Assembly (NCBI RefSeq): GCF_947250645.1
Contig: NZ_OX366334.1
Span: 744,001 to 808,000, forward strand
DNA from: Wolbachia endosymbiont (group B) of Eucosma cana
GTDB taxonomy: Bacteria > Pseudomonadota > Alphaproteobacteria > Rickettsiales > Anaplasmataceae
Reading direction: 5' to 3'
DNA length: 64,000 nucleotides
Part shown: in pieces, positions 1 through 8,805 of the stretch
Layout: every line of letters starts with the position of its first letter
How positions within the stretch are numbered: the stretch's first letter is position 1
Made by a program: the position numbers and the translations under genes
The notes under the pieces: generated by a model
Told to the model about the DNA's origin: nothing
Seen by the model: only the letters and a program-made list of their open reading frames with translations
The model's database searches: none

Positions 1-255
1 TATACCTTCTTCCTTCTTCGTTAAAGTTACACCAATTTCTCTTTCACCTATTTTTACTGTATTCTTTACTTCATCTTCATTGCTACTCAACAAACTTTCT
101 ATTTTTTCTTTAATGTCCTTCGCAATTTTAGAGGTTTTGCTATTTAATTCAATTGACAGCAGACTCCCAAAGTAAGTCTTTTCTAGCCCTTCTATATTTC
201 TCTTTTTTGAATTTTCATCAAATTTTGTGAATATTTGTGTAGATGGATGTAACAT
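1..255 (-). CDS. Hypothetical protein, C-terminus beyond window
   Basis: The frame is open from an ATG at 253-255 down to base 1, giving 85 codons that begin MLHPSTQIFTKFDENSKKRN. The visible part is hydrophilic and Lys/Glu-rich with no membrane segment, and most of it is predicted helical. I do not recognise the family. The next 300 bases upstream are very AT-rich and would hold its promoter. The real length cannot be known from this window. Confidence 0.5.
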   Translation of the reverse strand, partial: MLHPSTQIFTKFDENSKKRNIEGLEKTYFGSLLSIELNSKTSKIAKDIKEKIESLLSSNEDEVKNTVKIGEREIGVTLTKKEEGI

Positions 256-570
256 GTTTTTACCCTTAAAATACAATGTTAATATTCTAATAATACATAA
301 AACTAAATAACTTATCAATATATATTTATAATAAATTATAAAATAATCATAAGTTTTTCTATTATTTCCAAATGAATTAGTATTAACTCTTTAATGTACG
401 TTAGTAAAAACCCAAATAATATAACCATTGACAGCAATAAAAACCAAAGATCATGGAAACTGTTTTTCTTTAAATTTGCAGGTCTAGTTTATTAATTAAT
501 TTAAAATATTGCATTCTATTTTTATTTATATTATTATTAAAATAGTAAATTAACTATAGAGAGGTATATA
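256..570. other. AT-rich intergenic region, no gene seen
   Basis: About 315 bases with stops in all frames and no recognisable repeat, RNA or transposon end. It separates the divergent gene at the left edge from the hydrophobic fragment that follows. Confidence 0.5.
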
Positions 571-765
571 ATAAAAAGTATATTTAATAAAGCTAATGCA
601 CCTTATCTTGTGAGTGGTACTTTGGCCACTGCAGCTTTATTGGCATCAGGAGTATTTGCTGTAGCTCCTTACATTGGTTTTTTAGCTCCAGTTGCAGCTT
701 TAAGTGTTGGTCTTCCACATTTTTTTGGTAAGCAATATGCATACTATCAAAAAAGGTCTGCATAG
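571..765 (+). pseudogene. Small hydrophobic protein, truncated by IS481
   Basis: A frame of about 65 codons encodes a glycine/alanine-rich stretch that would form two membrane helices (SGTLATAALLASGVFAVAPY, then IGFLAPVAALSVGLP). A GAGAGG Shine-Dalgarno-like motif sits 6 bases before an in-frame ATA at 571 where an ATG would be expected. The nearest usable start is GTG at 610. Native sequence ends near 719, where the reverse strand of an IS481 remnant begins and supplies the last codons and the TAG at 763. I read this as a gene beheaded at its start codon and cut at its 3' end. The family is not recognised. Confidence 0.45.
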
Positions 766-1680
766 CAGTACTTACCGGAATGAGGTCTAGTTCTGTTGTA
801 AGAATGCAGCCAATCTAACTGAAGCTCCTCCAAAGTACTATAAATCTTTTTCCTGAAGATAATATTGTAACATTCATCTTGCATAGTTCTATGAAACCTT
901 TCACATATACCATTAGTCTGTGGAGAATAAGCTTTGGTTCTAGAATGATCAATATTTTCTACTCCCAAATATAACTGGTACGCATGATTCCCTGGTTTGC
1001 CACAATACTCTGTACCCCTATCAGTTAAAATGCGTAGCAATGGAACTTTCTGTTCATCAAAAAATGGTATATTGAGAAGATCTGCAGCTGTGATAGCAGT
1101 TTTCTCCGTATAAAGCTTAGCGAAAGCCACTCTAGAGTAGGTGTCAATAAAAGTTTGTTGATACAATACCTTTGATATTGCCTACATAATAGGTATCTTG
1201 ACTACCTAAGTATCCAGGGTGTTGTGTCTCAATTTCGCCATTGGCTTCTTTTTGTTCCTTAGTTTTTTCTAAAGCAGCAACTTGCTCCTCTGTTAAAATT
1301 ATACCGTCTTGGACCACCTTTGCTTCCAGGGCTTTCAATCTCTTTTTAAAATTTTCGAGTTTGCCATATTGACCTTATGCCGCTAGCAGATATTAGAATT
1401 CCTTTTTTCTTTAATTCATTAGCTGCTCTTTCTTGTCCATATGCTGGAAACTCTACTAACTACTGCTTCTTCTGTATCCTTTGGTACTCTATTGGCAAGT
1501 AATGGTTTGCTTTTGTTTATCTCGTATAATGCTTTTTCCCCTCCTGTTTCATACAGCTCTTTGAAGCGGTAAAATGTATCCCTTCATTACTCTACACGCC
1601 TGTGATACATTTCCTAATTGCTTTACAAGTTCTAGCAACCCCAACTTTGGTTTTAGTATTTTTTCTTGTGTTTTACTCAT
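719..1680 (-). pseudogene. IS481-family transposase pseudogene
   Basis: The frame starts at ATG 1678-1680 (MSKTQEKILKPK) and is broken by several small deletions, leaving open pieces at 1144-1338 and 747-1166. The second piece carries the integrase-type DDE core: FIDTYSRVAFAKL, LTDRGTEYC, and a glutamate region in NGICERFHRT. The same breaks occur in every copy in the window. The final codons are lost through the 3' truncation. Confidence 0.8.
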
Positions 1681-1757
1681 ATCTGACACTCCTTTAAAAT
1701 TTATTTATATTTTTATCTTACTTTGTTAATCTGTCAGATCAAGTCTAAACTATTACA
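719..1757 (-). mobile_element. IS481-family element, 3'-truncated copy
   Basis: The outer end at 1731-1757 carries the terminal inverted repeat that begins TGTAATAGTTTAGAC when read inward. The sequence matches the complete copies at 29781-30916 and 58290-59425 but stops about 100 bases before their other terminus. It lies in reverse orientation and abuts an IS5 remnant on its right. The loss of one end means it cannot move by itself. Confidence 0.85.
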
Positions 1758-1836
1758 CATTAAAGCGCACTGAGTTACATTCTTTTGCTGTACTGCCAAA
1801 GAGATGGGTTGTCGAGCGTTCTTTCGCTTGGTTATA
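1758..1836 (+). pseudogene. IS5-family transposase C-terminal remnant
   Basis: About 26 codons read LKRTELHSFAVLPKRWVVER followed by SFAWL. This is the conserved C-terminal block (the glutamate of the DDE triad, in WVVERSF) of IS5/IS427-type transposases. It has no start and no terminal repeats. It is bounded on the left by IS481 and on the right by IS630. If the IS630 is removed, its frame runs directly into the coiled-coil ORF at 2939. Confidence 0.65.
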
Positions 1837-2938
1837 CCAATTCCCGTTACACGGGAAACAGATAGACAATAATGGAAGAAAAGCCATAATGAAATAAGTG
1901 AAATAGTTTAGGTATAAATGGCACTCAGATCAAAATTATTGGATGAAGAAGTAGTAAAATCAGCAAAAGAGATGCTGAAGAAAGTAAGGAATAATGCATA
2001 TGTTTCAAAAAAACTAAACGCTGTAATTGCAGCAAAAAAGTACAGTATAACGTCTGTAGCAAAAATATATTGCATTTCAAGAAAGGCACTAACTTCGTGG
2101 ATAAAACTCTTGAAATTTGGCAGAGAAGAAAAACTGTTTGCTCCTCGATCACGCCGAAGAAAAACTAAATTAAATCAGGCTCAACTACAGCAAATTGAAG
2201 CATGGATAGAAGAAAACCCTAATATTACCATTAAAGAAATGAGAATAAGAATACAGGAAAAGTTCGACTTAAATATTAGCAAATCTACAGTACACCGCCA
2301 TATGCAAAAGATGAAATTTTCATATATTACACCAAGACCAGTACACAACGTACAAGATAAAAGTAAACAAGAGGAATTCAAAAAAAAATCTCAATGAAGT
2401 TATTGGAAAGTATCCTGAAAAAGAGCTATTTTTCTTTGATGAATCAAGGTTTGGCACACATTCGAAAGTTGGGCATGGATGGTTTAAAAAAGGTACTAGA
2501 ACTCGGGTTAAAATAAAGTTAGGTAGGCATAATTTTTATCTCTACAGTGCAGTTAATCCTAAAAATGGAGAGAGTTTTAGCTTATTTGCACCAAATGTTA
2601 ACACTGATTGCATGAATATATTTCTTGAGCAAATGTTGCAATATCTAGGGACAAGAGAAGCTGTTCTTGTTATGGACTGTGCTAGTTGGCATAAGTCAAA
2701 AAATTTAAAGGTACCTAAAAACATTGAGATTATATACCTACCTCCATATTCACCTGAACTTAATCCTGTTGAGAGGCTTTGGTTATATATAAAACAGAAC
2801 ATTTTGCGCAATAAAATATACAGTACTATTGCTTTGCTTGAGAGCACTTTATGCAAATTTCTTACCTCTCTTGCTACTTCTACAATTAAACAACTCTGCT
2901 CTGTTTCCTATTTGACTCCACAACAATGAGAATTGGTA
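1835..2938 (+). mobile_element. IS630-family element, copy 1
   Basis: An 1104-bp element bounded by the inverted repeat TACCAATTC / GAATTGGTA. It is flanked by TTA on both sides, an apparent short target duplication. An apparently identical element lies in inverse orientation at 13976-15079. Both copies appear full length. Confidence 0.85.
1918..2929 (+). CDS. IS630-family transposase, read through a frameshift
   Basis: The first frame (1918-2397, 159 codons) holds the N-terminal helix-turn-helix region. The second frame runs to 2929 and holds the DDE catalytic core: FFFDESRFG, VMDCASWHKS and YLPPYSPELNPVERLW. The two overlap at a run of nine A residues (2380-2388). Joining them needs a net +1 (or -2) shift, so expression may depend on ribosomal or transcriptional slippage. 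The same arrangement appears in the second copy, which argues that it is a property of the element and not random decay. Confidence 0.8.
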
Positions 2939-3784
2939 TTAGAAGCAAAAATGAACCGTATAATTGGAATAACAGACGAATTAGAAAAAGTAACAAAGGA
3001 GAAAGATGAGCTTGCTGCACAAGAAAAAGAACTACTCCATAAAATCTCGTATTTGTGTAAACAGTTACAGGAAAAAGAAGCTAATCTAGCTGAGGGGGAA
3101 AAGTGCATAACGGAATTGAAAAGAAAAATAGATAATGATAAATATGAAGAATTGCATAAGGAAATAGAAAAATTATCCAAAGAAAACGAGGAGTTATCTA
3201 AGGAAATAGATAAATTACGTAAAGAGAAACATATGCTATATACACAAAAAGAAGAATTATATAAAAGGCAAGAAGAACTTTGTGTAGAATTAGGTGAATT
3301 ACAATGTAAATTTAAAGAAATTAATCAAAAAAATAAAAACTTATCTCAAGAGTTAAAAAGGAAATTTGAAGAGCTAGATAAAGCAGATGGTTTAATTAAA
3401 AATCAGTCTTTTGAGTTAGACAGAATAAGACAAGATTGTAATAACGAAGTGAAAAATTTAAGAAATTCACTTTTAGAGCGAGACAGTCAAATAAAACAAC
3501 TTCAATATGTGATAGATAAGATAGAAGAATCGATAAGAGAAAATGAAACAATTAAAGATTATAGCAAAAAAATAATATTAGGGGAGACTCAGAAAATAAA
3601 ATTTATATTAGGGGAACTTGCACAATTCACTCCAGTTAACGGTTCCAAAACATCGGAGGAAACGTCTGATTCTTTACAGGAAGATCTTGGATATGCCAGT
3701 CGTTCACCCACTCCGACCAGATTATCGGGTTCAGTGTCTGTACAAAGCATTGCAAGTGGACCAATCCCTGAATATGGATTGTAA
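2939..3784 (+). CDS. Coiled-coil protein, 5'-truncated
   Basis: About 280 codons, dominated by a Lys/Glu/Leu heptad-like coiled coil (residues about 5-220) and followed by a Ser/Thr/Pro-rich tail ending in SIASGPIPEYGL. The only nearby starts are a TTG at 2933 inside the IS630 end and an ATG at 2951. The native 5' end therefore appears lost where an IS5 remnant and then IS630 joined it. No enzymatic motif is visible. Long coiled-coil proteins of unknown role are common in Wolbachia. Whether this one is expressed is doubtful without its promoter. Confidence 0.55.
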   Translation, partial: LEAKMNRIIGITDELEKVTKEKDELAAQEKELLHKISYLCKQLQEKEANLAEGEKCITELKRKIDNDKYEELHKEIEKLSKENEELSKEIDKLRKEKHMLYTQKEELYKRQEELCVELGELQCKFKEINQKNKNLSQELKRKFEELDKADGLIKNQSFELDRIRQDCNNEVKNLRNSLLERDSQIKQLQYVIDKIEESIRENETIKDYSKKIILGETQKIKFILGELAQFTPVNGSKTSEETSDSLQEDLGYASRSPTPTRLSGSVSVQSIASGPIPEYGL

Positions 3785-3827
3785 AATGCAACAATTACTC
3801 TTATTATAAAAAAAATTATACAAGATA

Positions 3828-4508
3828 ATGAACCCAATAATATGCGCACTGGATACACAAGATTTGAATAAAGCTATATCTTTAGCTAATGCTCTGCGTG
3901 ATAAGGTTGGCATGGTAAAGCTTGGGTTAGAATTTTTTGCTGCACATGGCCCTTCTGGAGTGAGAGAAGTTGCAAAATGCAATATACCAATTTTTTTAGA
4001 TCTGAAATTGCATGATATTCCAAACACTGTTGCTAGAACGATTGAAGCAATCAAGATTCTAGATGTTGAAATGCTAACATTGCATATCAGTGGTGGAACA
4101 AAAATGCTTCAAGAAGCGCTAAGTATAGTGCAAGGCACTAAAATAAAGCTAATTGGAGTAACAGTATTAACTAGCATGAGTAATAAAGATCTAAGTGAGC
4201 TTGGAGTGGCAAGAGAAACAAAATCACAGGTAATTTTGCTGGCAAAGCTTGCAAAAAAGATTGGTCTACATGGAATAGTTTGCTCTGCACTAGAGGCTCA
4301 AGAGGTGCACCAAGAATGTGGTAAAGACTTTAAAATTATTACTCCAGGAATCCGTATGAATCGAGGTCATGATGATCAAAAAAGGACAGCAACACCAAAA
4401 GAAGCAATAAATTCAGGAGCTGATTATGTCGTAATTGGTAGACCAATCATAAAAAGTGGTGATCCCGCAAGTAGTGCAGAATTAATATTGAAATCTTTTA
4501 TTGATTGA
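3828..4508 (+). CDS. pyrF: Orotidine 5'-phosphate decarboxylase
   Basis: Decarboxylates OMP to UMP, the last step of de novo pyrimidine synthesis, in the cytosol. The 226-residue protein has the family length. It begins MNPIICALDTQDL (substrate-binding Asp) and carries the catalytic FLDLKLHDIPNTV block (DxKxxD, residues about 56-68). The C-terminal phosphate-binding region includes TPGIRM and YVVIGRPI. The start follows an A-rich leader with a weak ribosome site. It stands alone, preceded by the coiled-coil relic and followed by a repeat-rich spacer. No damage is seen. Confidence 0.96.
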   Translation: MNPIICALDTQDLNKAISLANALRDKVGMVKLGLEFFAAHGPSGVREVAKCNIPIFLDLKLHDIPNTVARTIEAIKILDVEMLTLHISGGTKMLQEALSIVQGTKIKLIGVTVLTSMSNKDLSELGVARETKSQVILLAKLAKKIGLHGIVCSALEAQEVHQECGKDFKIITPGIRMNRGHDDQKRTATPKEAINSGADYVVIGRPIIKSGDPASSAELILKSFID

Positions 4509-4553
4509 AGCAGGGCAGATAAGGTAGCATAGGGTAAAAGCAACAAACGGTAT

Positions 4554-4601
4554 GTATCCGTTCAGCAGGGTGGCAAAACAAGGTAGACGAGAAAAGATAA
4601 C
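4554..4601 (+). repeat. Dispersed repeat R1 (ATCCGTTCAGCAGGGTG type)
   Basis: A roughly 48-bp sequence starting GTATCCGTTCAGCAGGGTG that recurs at 10021-10069 (inverted) and 63255-63293. All three copies lie at or just past the 3' end of a gene. Here it follows pyrF by about 45 bases, and the TGA found in the other copies is TGG. Confidence 0.75.
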
Positions 4602-4605
4602 TAAA

Positions 4606-4820
4606 TGGGTGTCATCCCAGTGCTTGACCATTTTTCTTTTTTTTTCTGGATTCCAGCGTCACGCACTGGAATGACAGGGCTGTGAGTGTCATCGAAGTAG
4701 CCGATACAGGCCTTTTTCTTCTGTCATCCCAGTGCCCTGAAACTGGGATCCAGTTAAATTTACAGGTATAAAAGTAATCAACGTTTCTGGTGATGATAGA
4801 AAAATGGATCCCAGCTTTAT
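4606..4820. repeat. Cluster of Wolbachia palindromic repeats
   Basis: Two copies of the GTCATCCCAGTGCTTGAC-type palindromic repeat with degenerate partners (CACGCACTGGAATGACAG, CTGGGATCCAG). Part of the segment (GTATAAAAGTAATCAACGTT) recurs near 26700. Such repeats pepper the spacers of this window and can form hairpins. Confidence 0.7.
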
Positions 4821-4878
4821 ACGGCTACGTACTTTATTTGCACATTCTCCTGAATAGATACTCAGTGAAAAAAAGTGC

Positions 4879-4965
4879 TTGACACAAAAAAATGGATGCT
4901 GTATGGTACTGACAATTAAGTATAATACTTAGCGTGGTGTAATGCTACACTGCTTTTTTTACTTC
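4879..4965 (+). ncRNA. Candidate short transcript (promoter plus terminator)
   Basis: TTGACA at 4879 and TATGGT 17 bases further form a promoter-like pair. About 30-60 bases downstream the hairpin GTGTAATGCTACAC is followed by TGCTTTTTTT, a terminator-like signal. No ORF lies between. This could be a small RNA or only the remains of a lost gene. The call rests on sequence motifs alone. Confidence 0.25.
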
Positions 4966-5027
4966 AACAAGTAATCATTATCATTTTTCTCCCGTTACCA
5001 AGCAGCTTACGTTCATTTGTATCTACC

Positions 5028-5270
5028 ATGAAGCCAATGCTAGAATCCAGAAAAAAGACCGGTGAATGGCAGGTACGAGCATTATACGGTCACAGTTGTA
5101 TGAACGTTGTTTACCATGAGGGGGCGCCTCCCAGCACTGGGATCCATATTGTAAACAAGCGTTTGAGTTATACTAAGCTGCCATTCACCGGTCTTTTTTC
5201 TGAATGCAGGTTGCATGACAACAAAAAGGTACTGAGATTACTGATAAAGATTACCTTCAAATTACAATAA
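5028..5270 (+). repeat. Long imperfect palindrome, fortuitous ORF
   Basis: Two 24-bp identical arms (5049-5072 and 5178-5201) carry AGAAAAAAGACCGGTGAATG and its complement. They enclose about 105 bases with further partial complementarity and a central GGGGGCGCCTCC. An 80-codon frame crosses the structure, but its protein only mirrors the repeat and I see no gene. The palindrome probably derives from the dispersed repeat families nearby. Confidence 0.6.
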
Positions 5271-5302
5271 CTATTCTAATTTTATTTTTAAAGGAGGCTA
5301 TT

Positions 5303-5650
5303 ATGTCACTTACTGATATCGCTCACCGTGTTAATGAACTCGCTTCATCATGGGAGCAATTTAAATTAATAAATGATCGCAAACTAAAAGAAATCGAAAG
5401 CAAAGGGCCTGAGCAGCTATGCAAGATAAATAGTAATATTGATAATTGCAAAGAGCGCTTAGATTTTATTGAAACTTCAGCTCAACGCCCAGAGATTAGC
5501 ACAGATTTTAATACAGGTGATAAATATTTTTCTGATTATATTCGCAAAGGAATGGAAAACAGGTTATCACACAAAACCCTAAGTGGAGATGACAATGATA
5601 TTGGAGGGTATTTAGTTACTCCTCATATTGTAAAACGCATACAAGTATAA
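5303..5650 (+). pseudogene. HK97-type major capsid protein, N-terminal remnant
   Basis: The first 115 codons look like the start of an HK97-fold phage capsid precursor. An N-terminal helical scaffold-like segment is followed by SDYIRKGMENRLSHKTLS and GGYLVTPHIVKRI, the signature at the entry to the mature capsid domain. Family members are about 400 residues, so most of the protein is missing. An IS3 copy begins at 5646. The sequence beyond the IS would have stopped within two codons (GTTTGCTAG), so the gene was already truncated before insertion. AGGAGG at 5292 precedes the start. A matching prohead protease remnant lies at 22375. Confidence 0.65.
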
Positions 5651-5756
5651 TGCACCCATTTGTCTAGACCATTTTTTTCAAAGTGATCCGATTTTTAAAA
5701 TGAATATGTTGATAAATACGTCGACACACATTTAAAGTATTTATCAATATATTCAT

Positions 5757-6518
5757 TTACTGTTTATGATAATAAAGATCAGCAGGAACTTTATAATGTA
5801 GAGTCTGATGTCGCCTTCTATAGTTATACCAAGCAACAAAATCATTTATTATAAGATTTAAATCTCTGATACTATTTGGTCTATAATAATATATAGCTTC
5901 TTGCTTTAAAGTTCTCCATAAGCGCTCAACAAATATATTGTCGAAGCAACGTCCTTTATGGTCCATACTGATTTTAATATTAGCACGCTCTAATTCCATA
6001 ATAAAGTTGTAGCTAGTAAACTGCACCCCCTGATCACTATTAAAAATCTCAGGTTTACCTTGTTTTAGAGCTTCTTTGAGAGTATAAAGGCAAAATCCAG
6101 CATCGAGATATGGTGATAATGAATGAGCAATAATATAGCGACTATACAAGTCCATTATTGCCACAAAATAGATAAACTTACCTTCTACCATAATATATGT
6201 TATATCAGTAGCCCATACCTGATTAACTCTACAAATAATCAAATCTTTGAGTAAATAAGGATATATTTTATGCTTTTTTTCTTTAATACTTGTATTACAT
6301 CTTTTTCTACAATACAGCCCACTAATCTTCATTTTTTTCATAATTCTTAAGATTTTTTTGTGATTGACTACTACTCCACTCGCTATGATTTCAGCAGTAA
6401 TTTTACGATATCCATAACGGCAATCAGAAGCCAAATATACTTCTTGAATCAAATTTGCTACTTCACTTTCGTTATTAATTATAGGCCTATAATATAGGCT
6501 AGATCTGCAAATCCCCAA
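5757..6518 (-). CDS. IS3-family transposase OrfB (DDE integrase)
   Basis: A 253-residue catalytic subunit with an N-terminal helix-turn-helix-like region (residues 1-70) and the rve/DDE core. The first Asp is in WATDITYI, the second in FNSDQGVQFTS, and the Glu in FVERLWRTLKQE. OrfB is probably made as an OrfAB fusion by a -1 shift at the A9 run at the end of orfA. In that frame, codons upstream of the ATG stay open and encode a linker. All motif residues are present, so this copy could be active. Confidence 0.9.
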   Translation of the reverse strand: MGICRSSLYYRPIINNESEVANLIQEVYLASDCRYGYRKITAEIIASGVVVNHKKILRIMKKMKISGLYCRKRCNTSIKEKKHKIYPYLLKDLIICRVNQVWATDITYIMVEGKFIYFVAIMDLYSRYIIAHSLSPYLDAGFCLYTLKEALKQGKPEIFNSDQGVQFTSYNFIMELERANIKISMDHKGRCFDNIFVERLWRTLKQEAIYYYRPNSIRDLNLIINDFVAWYNYRRRHQTLHYKVPADLYYHKQ

Positions 6519-6586
6519 TAAATCAGCCTGTTTCCTAATTGACAGATCAGAATCTTTTTCTATAAACCTTACTCTATCTTTTTTGC

Positions 6587-6871
6587 TTATTTCAGTAATT
6601 TTTTTTTCAAATAGCTATTTTCCACTGTCAATTCTCCTATTACTTTATGTAAACTTTCTATTTCTTGCGCTAAGATTCTTTGTTTTCTCGCACTTTCACT
6701 TTCTTCAACAAATAGGTCTTTTAACCTTGCCAATACTCTATCACGCCAATCATATAGATTTGTTGATGGTATTTTATATTCACTACATATCTCAGCTGTG
6801 CTTTTTTGATTTTTTATTGCTTCCAAAGCTATCTTTGCTTTTAACTCTGGTTCATATTTTTTTGTTGCCAT
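6587..6871 (-). CDS. IS3-family transposase OrfA
   Basis: A 94-residue DNA-binding subunit with a helix-turn-helix (residues about 10-50, including STAEICSEYKIPSTNLYDW). A leucine-zipper-like coiled coil ends in ENSYLKKKLLK. The terminal A9 run is a typical site for programmed -1 frameshifting into orfB. The start is preceded by AAGGGGTAAAAGT. Confidence 0.9.
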   Translation of the reverse strand: MATKKYEPELKAKIALEAIKNQKSTAEICSEYKIPSTNLYDWRDRVLARLKDLFVEESESARKQRILAQEIESLHKVIGELTVENSYLKKKLLK

Positions 6872-6980
6872 ACTTTTACCCCTTTACCTTCCTACTCGGA
6901 TCAACCATTTTTTTTTGGTCTAGTTTATGGGGTGCATTATAGTTTGCTAGTAATAATCGTTCTTGCTAGTTAATTTCACA

Positions 6981-7009
6981 AAAGAGCACCTCCTTTGGTG
7001 CTCTTTTTT
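6981..7009 (+). terminator. Rho-independent terminator
   Basis: The stem AAAGAGCACC / GGTGCTCTTT with a 6-base loop is followed by a T run. It lies just beyond the IS3 copy and may have served the capsid gene before it decayed. Confidence 0.75.
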
Positions 7010-7187
7010 CTTTATAAGTTTTCTCCATAGGAGAAAATTGACTAATTACAATTTGTATCTTCCTCGTATCAATTTTCAATAGATTCATCGATGTATAGCT
7101 ATAGTTTTATCAGTGTAAGGCTAAATATGCTAAGCTTATAAAGATGACAAAGCTTCAAAAAAAGCCTAACATAGTGGAAAAAGCTTT

Positions 7188-7982
7188 ATGAAAATCAAAG
7201 TTGGAGTAATAGGCTGCTTAGGCAGAATGGGTAAGAAAATACTCAATGAATTAATTACGAATACCAAAGTGGAAATAGCAGGTGCTGTTGCTCGCTTGGG
7301 CAGTGAGTATATAGGCTTAGATATTGGGCCTATTGTAGGCAATAATTGCAATTTAGAAATCAAAGTTACAAGTTCTATTAGTGAGGTATTTGAATCGTCC
7401 GATGTTGTAATAGATTTTACAACTAAAGAATGTATGCTAGACTGTCTTAAGGCAGCTGTAAAATTTAAAAAGCCGCTAGTTAGTGGCACAACTGGAATAG
7501 AAGGTCTAAATTTAAAAGACTATGCTGCTAAAGTTCCAATATTATGGTCAGCAAATATGAGTATAGGAGTTAATGTGTTGCTGAAATTGGTAAAAGAAGC
7601 TGCCAAGCTTTTAGGTAATGAGTATGACGTTGAAATTTGGGAAATGCATCACAATTTAAAAAAGGATTCACCATCTGGAACAGCTATAGAGTTTGGTAAA
7701 GCAGTTGCTAACGCTGCAAAAGTGGATTTTGAGCTCAATCAATATTCACATAATAATTCAAATATAAGAGGGAAAGGAGGAATAGGCTTTGCAGTATCTC
7801 GTGGAGGTGGAGTAATAGGAGATCACAGTGTCATGTTTGTCAATTCCGATGAACGAGTAGAATTAAATCACAAAGCAATTGATCGCACAACGTTTGCTAG
7901 AGGGGCGGTTCAAGCAGCAATATGGTTGTGCGAGAATAAACAGGAAATACCAGGACTTTATTCAATGCAGGATTTAGTATGA
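7188..7982 (+). CDS. dapB: 4-hydroxy-tetrahydrodipicolinate reductase
   Basis: The NAD(P)H-dependent step of the diaminopimelate/lysine pathway, which supplies peptidoglycan (lipid II) precursors. The protein is 264 residues, the normal length. It starts with the nucleotide-binding loop [14 protein letters not shown] and carries the dinucleotide-domain motif VVIDFTTKE, the SGTTG loop, and the catalytic region [15 protein letters not shown] (His/Lys). The stop codon overlaps the pstB start (ATGA), so the two are translationally coupled despite unrelated functions. No damage is seen. Confidence 0.97.
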   Translation: MKIKVGVIGCLGRMGKKILNELITNTKVEIAGAVARLGSEYIGLDIGPIVGNNCNLEIKVTSSISEVFESSDVVIDFTTKECMLDCLKAAVKFKKPLVSGTTGIEGLNLKDYAAKVPILWSANMSIGVNVLLKLVKEAAKLLGNEYDVEIWEMHHNLKKDSPSGTAIEFGKAVANAAKVDFELNQYSHNNSNIRGKGGIGFAVSRGGGVIGDHSVMFVNSDERVELNHKAIDRTTFARGAVQAAIWLCENKQEIPGLYSMQDLV

Positions 7983-8737
7983 ACGATAAATACGCTTTCG
8001 TTAAAAATTTAAATCTTTGGTATGGCTCTAAACAAGTTTTATTCGATATAAATTTGAATATTTGCAAAAAGAAAGTCACAACTTTTATCGGACCTTCTGG
8101 GTGCGGTAAATCGACATTTTTGCGTTGTTTTAATCGTATGAATGATTACGTACCTGGATGTAGAGCGACTGGTGAACTGGTAATCGATGGGCTGGGTAAT
8201 ATATATTCACGTGATATGGATGTTGTATTGCTCAGAGCAAAAGTTGGTATGGTATTTCAAAAACCCAATCCTTTTCCAAAATCAATATATGATAATGTTG
8301 CTTATGGGCCTAAATTGCATGGCATGGTGAAAAATAAGCAAAAATTAGATGAAATAGTAGAGAGTAGTTTAACTAAGGTTGGTTTATGGGAAGAGTTGAA
8401 AGATAGATTGCAAGATAGTGCACTAAATTTATCTGGTGGCCAGCAACAAAGATTATGCATTGCTCGTGCAATTGCAGTAAAGCCAACTATTTTATTAATG
8501 GATGAACCATGCTCTGCTCTTGATCCAATGGCAACCAATGCAATCGAAAATCTTATACAAGAATTGAAATTGAGGTTCACCATAATTATGGTAACTCATT
8601 CGATGAAGCAAGCTAAAAAATTATCTGACAGCATAGTTTTCTTTTGCAATGGCAAGATTGTTGAATTCGGAAGTACTCAAGAAATCTTTGAAAATGCTCA
8701 GTCTCCTTTAACGAAGGAGTATATTCTGGATCATTAG
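7979..8737 (+). CDS. pstB: Phosphate ABC transporter ATP-binding protein
   Basis: The ATPase of the PstSCAB phosphate importer, on the cytoplasmic face of the inner membrane. It shows Walker [10 protein letters not shown], a Q-loop in [10 protein letters not shown], the ABC signature LSGGQQQR, Walker [13 protein letters not shown] and the switch His in VTHSMKQA. At 252 residues it has the family length. The other Pst genes are not in this window, so the operon is split, as is usual in Wolbachia. The start overlaps dapB by 4 bases. Confidence 0.97.
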   Translation: MNDKYAFVKNLNLWYGSKQVLFDINLNICKKKVTTFIGPSGCGKSTFLRCFNRMNDYVPGCRATGELVIDGLGNIYSRDMDVVLLRAKVGMVFQKPNPFPKSIYDNVAYGPKLHGMVKNKQKLDEIVESSLTKVGLWEELKDRLQDSALNLSGGQQQRLCIARAIAVKPTILLMDEPCSALDPMATNAIENLIQELKLRFTIIMVTHSMKQAKKLSDSIVFFCNGKIVEFGSTQEIFENAQSPLTKEYILDH

Positions 8738-8745
8738 CTTAATAA

Positions 8746-8774
8746 TTGATATTTTAATTTTTTCTATGTATAAT
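8746..8774 (+). promoter_or_regulatory. Sigma70-type promoter for the 8806 gene
   Basis: TTGATA and TATAAT with a 17-base spacer, 32 bases before the ATG at 8806. It lies in the only spacer between pstB and this gene. Confidence 0.65.
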
Positions 8775-8805
8775 TTTATCAAGTTTGTTGTGATAGGGGG
8801 TTAAA

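Larger units (their letters stand above)
5646..6941 (-). mobile_element. IS3-family element, copy 1
   Basis: A 1296-bp element with imperfect inverted ends TATAATGCACCC...CTAGACCA. The same length is found at 34028-35323 and 54601-55896. No matching flanking duplication is visible (CAAG on the left, GTTTG on the right), which suggests a deletion or recombination after insertion. The orfB-proximal end contains an inner palindrome around GTCGAC. Confidence 0.9.
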
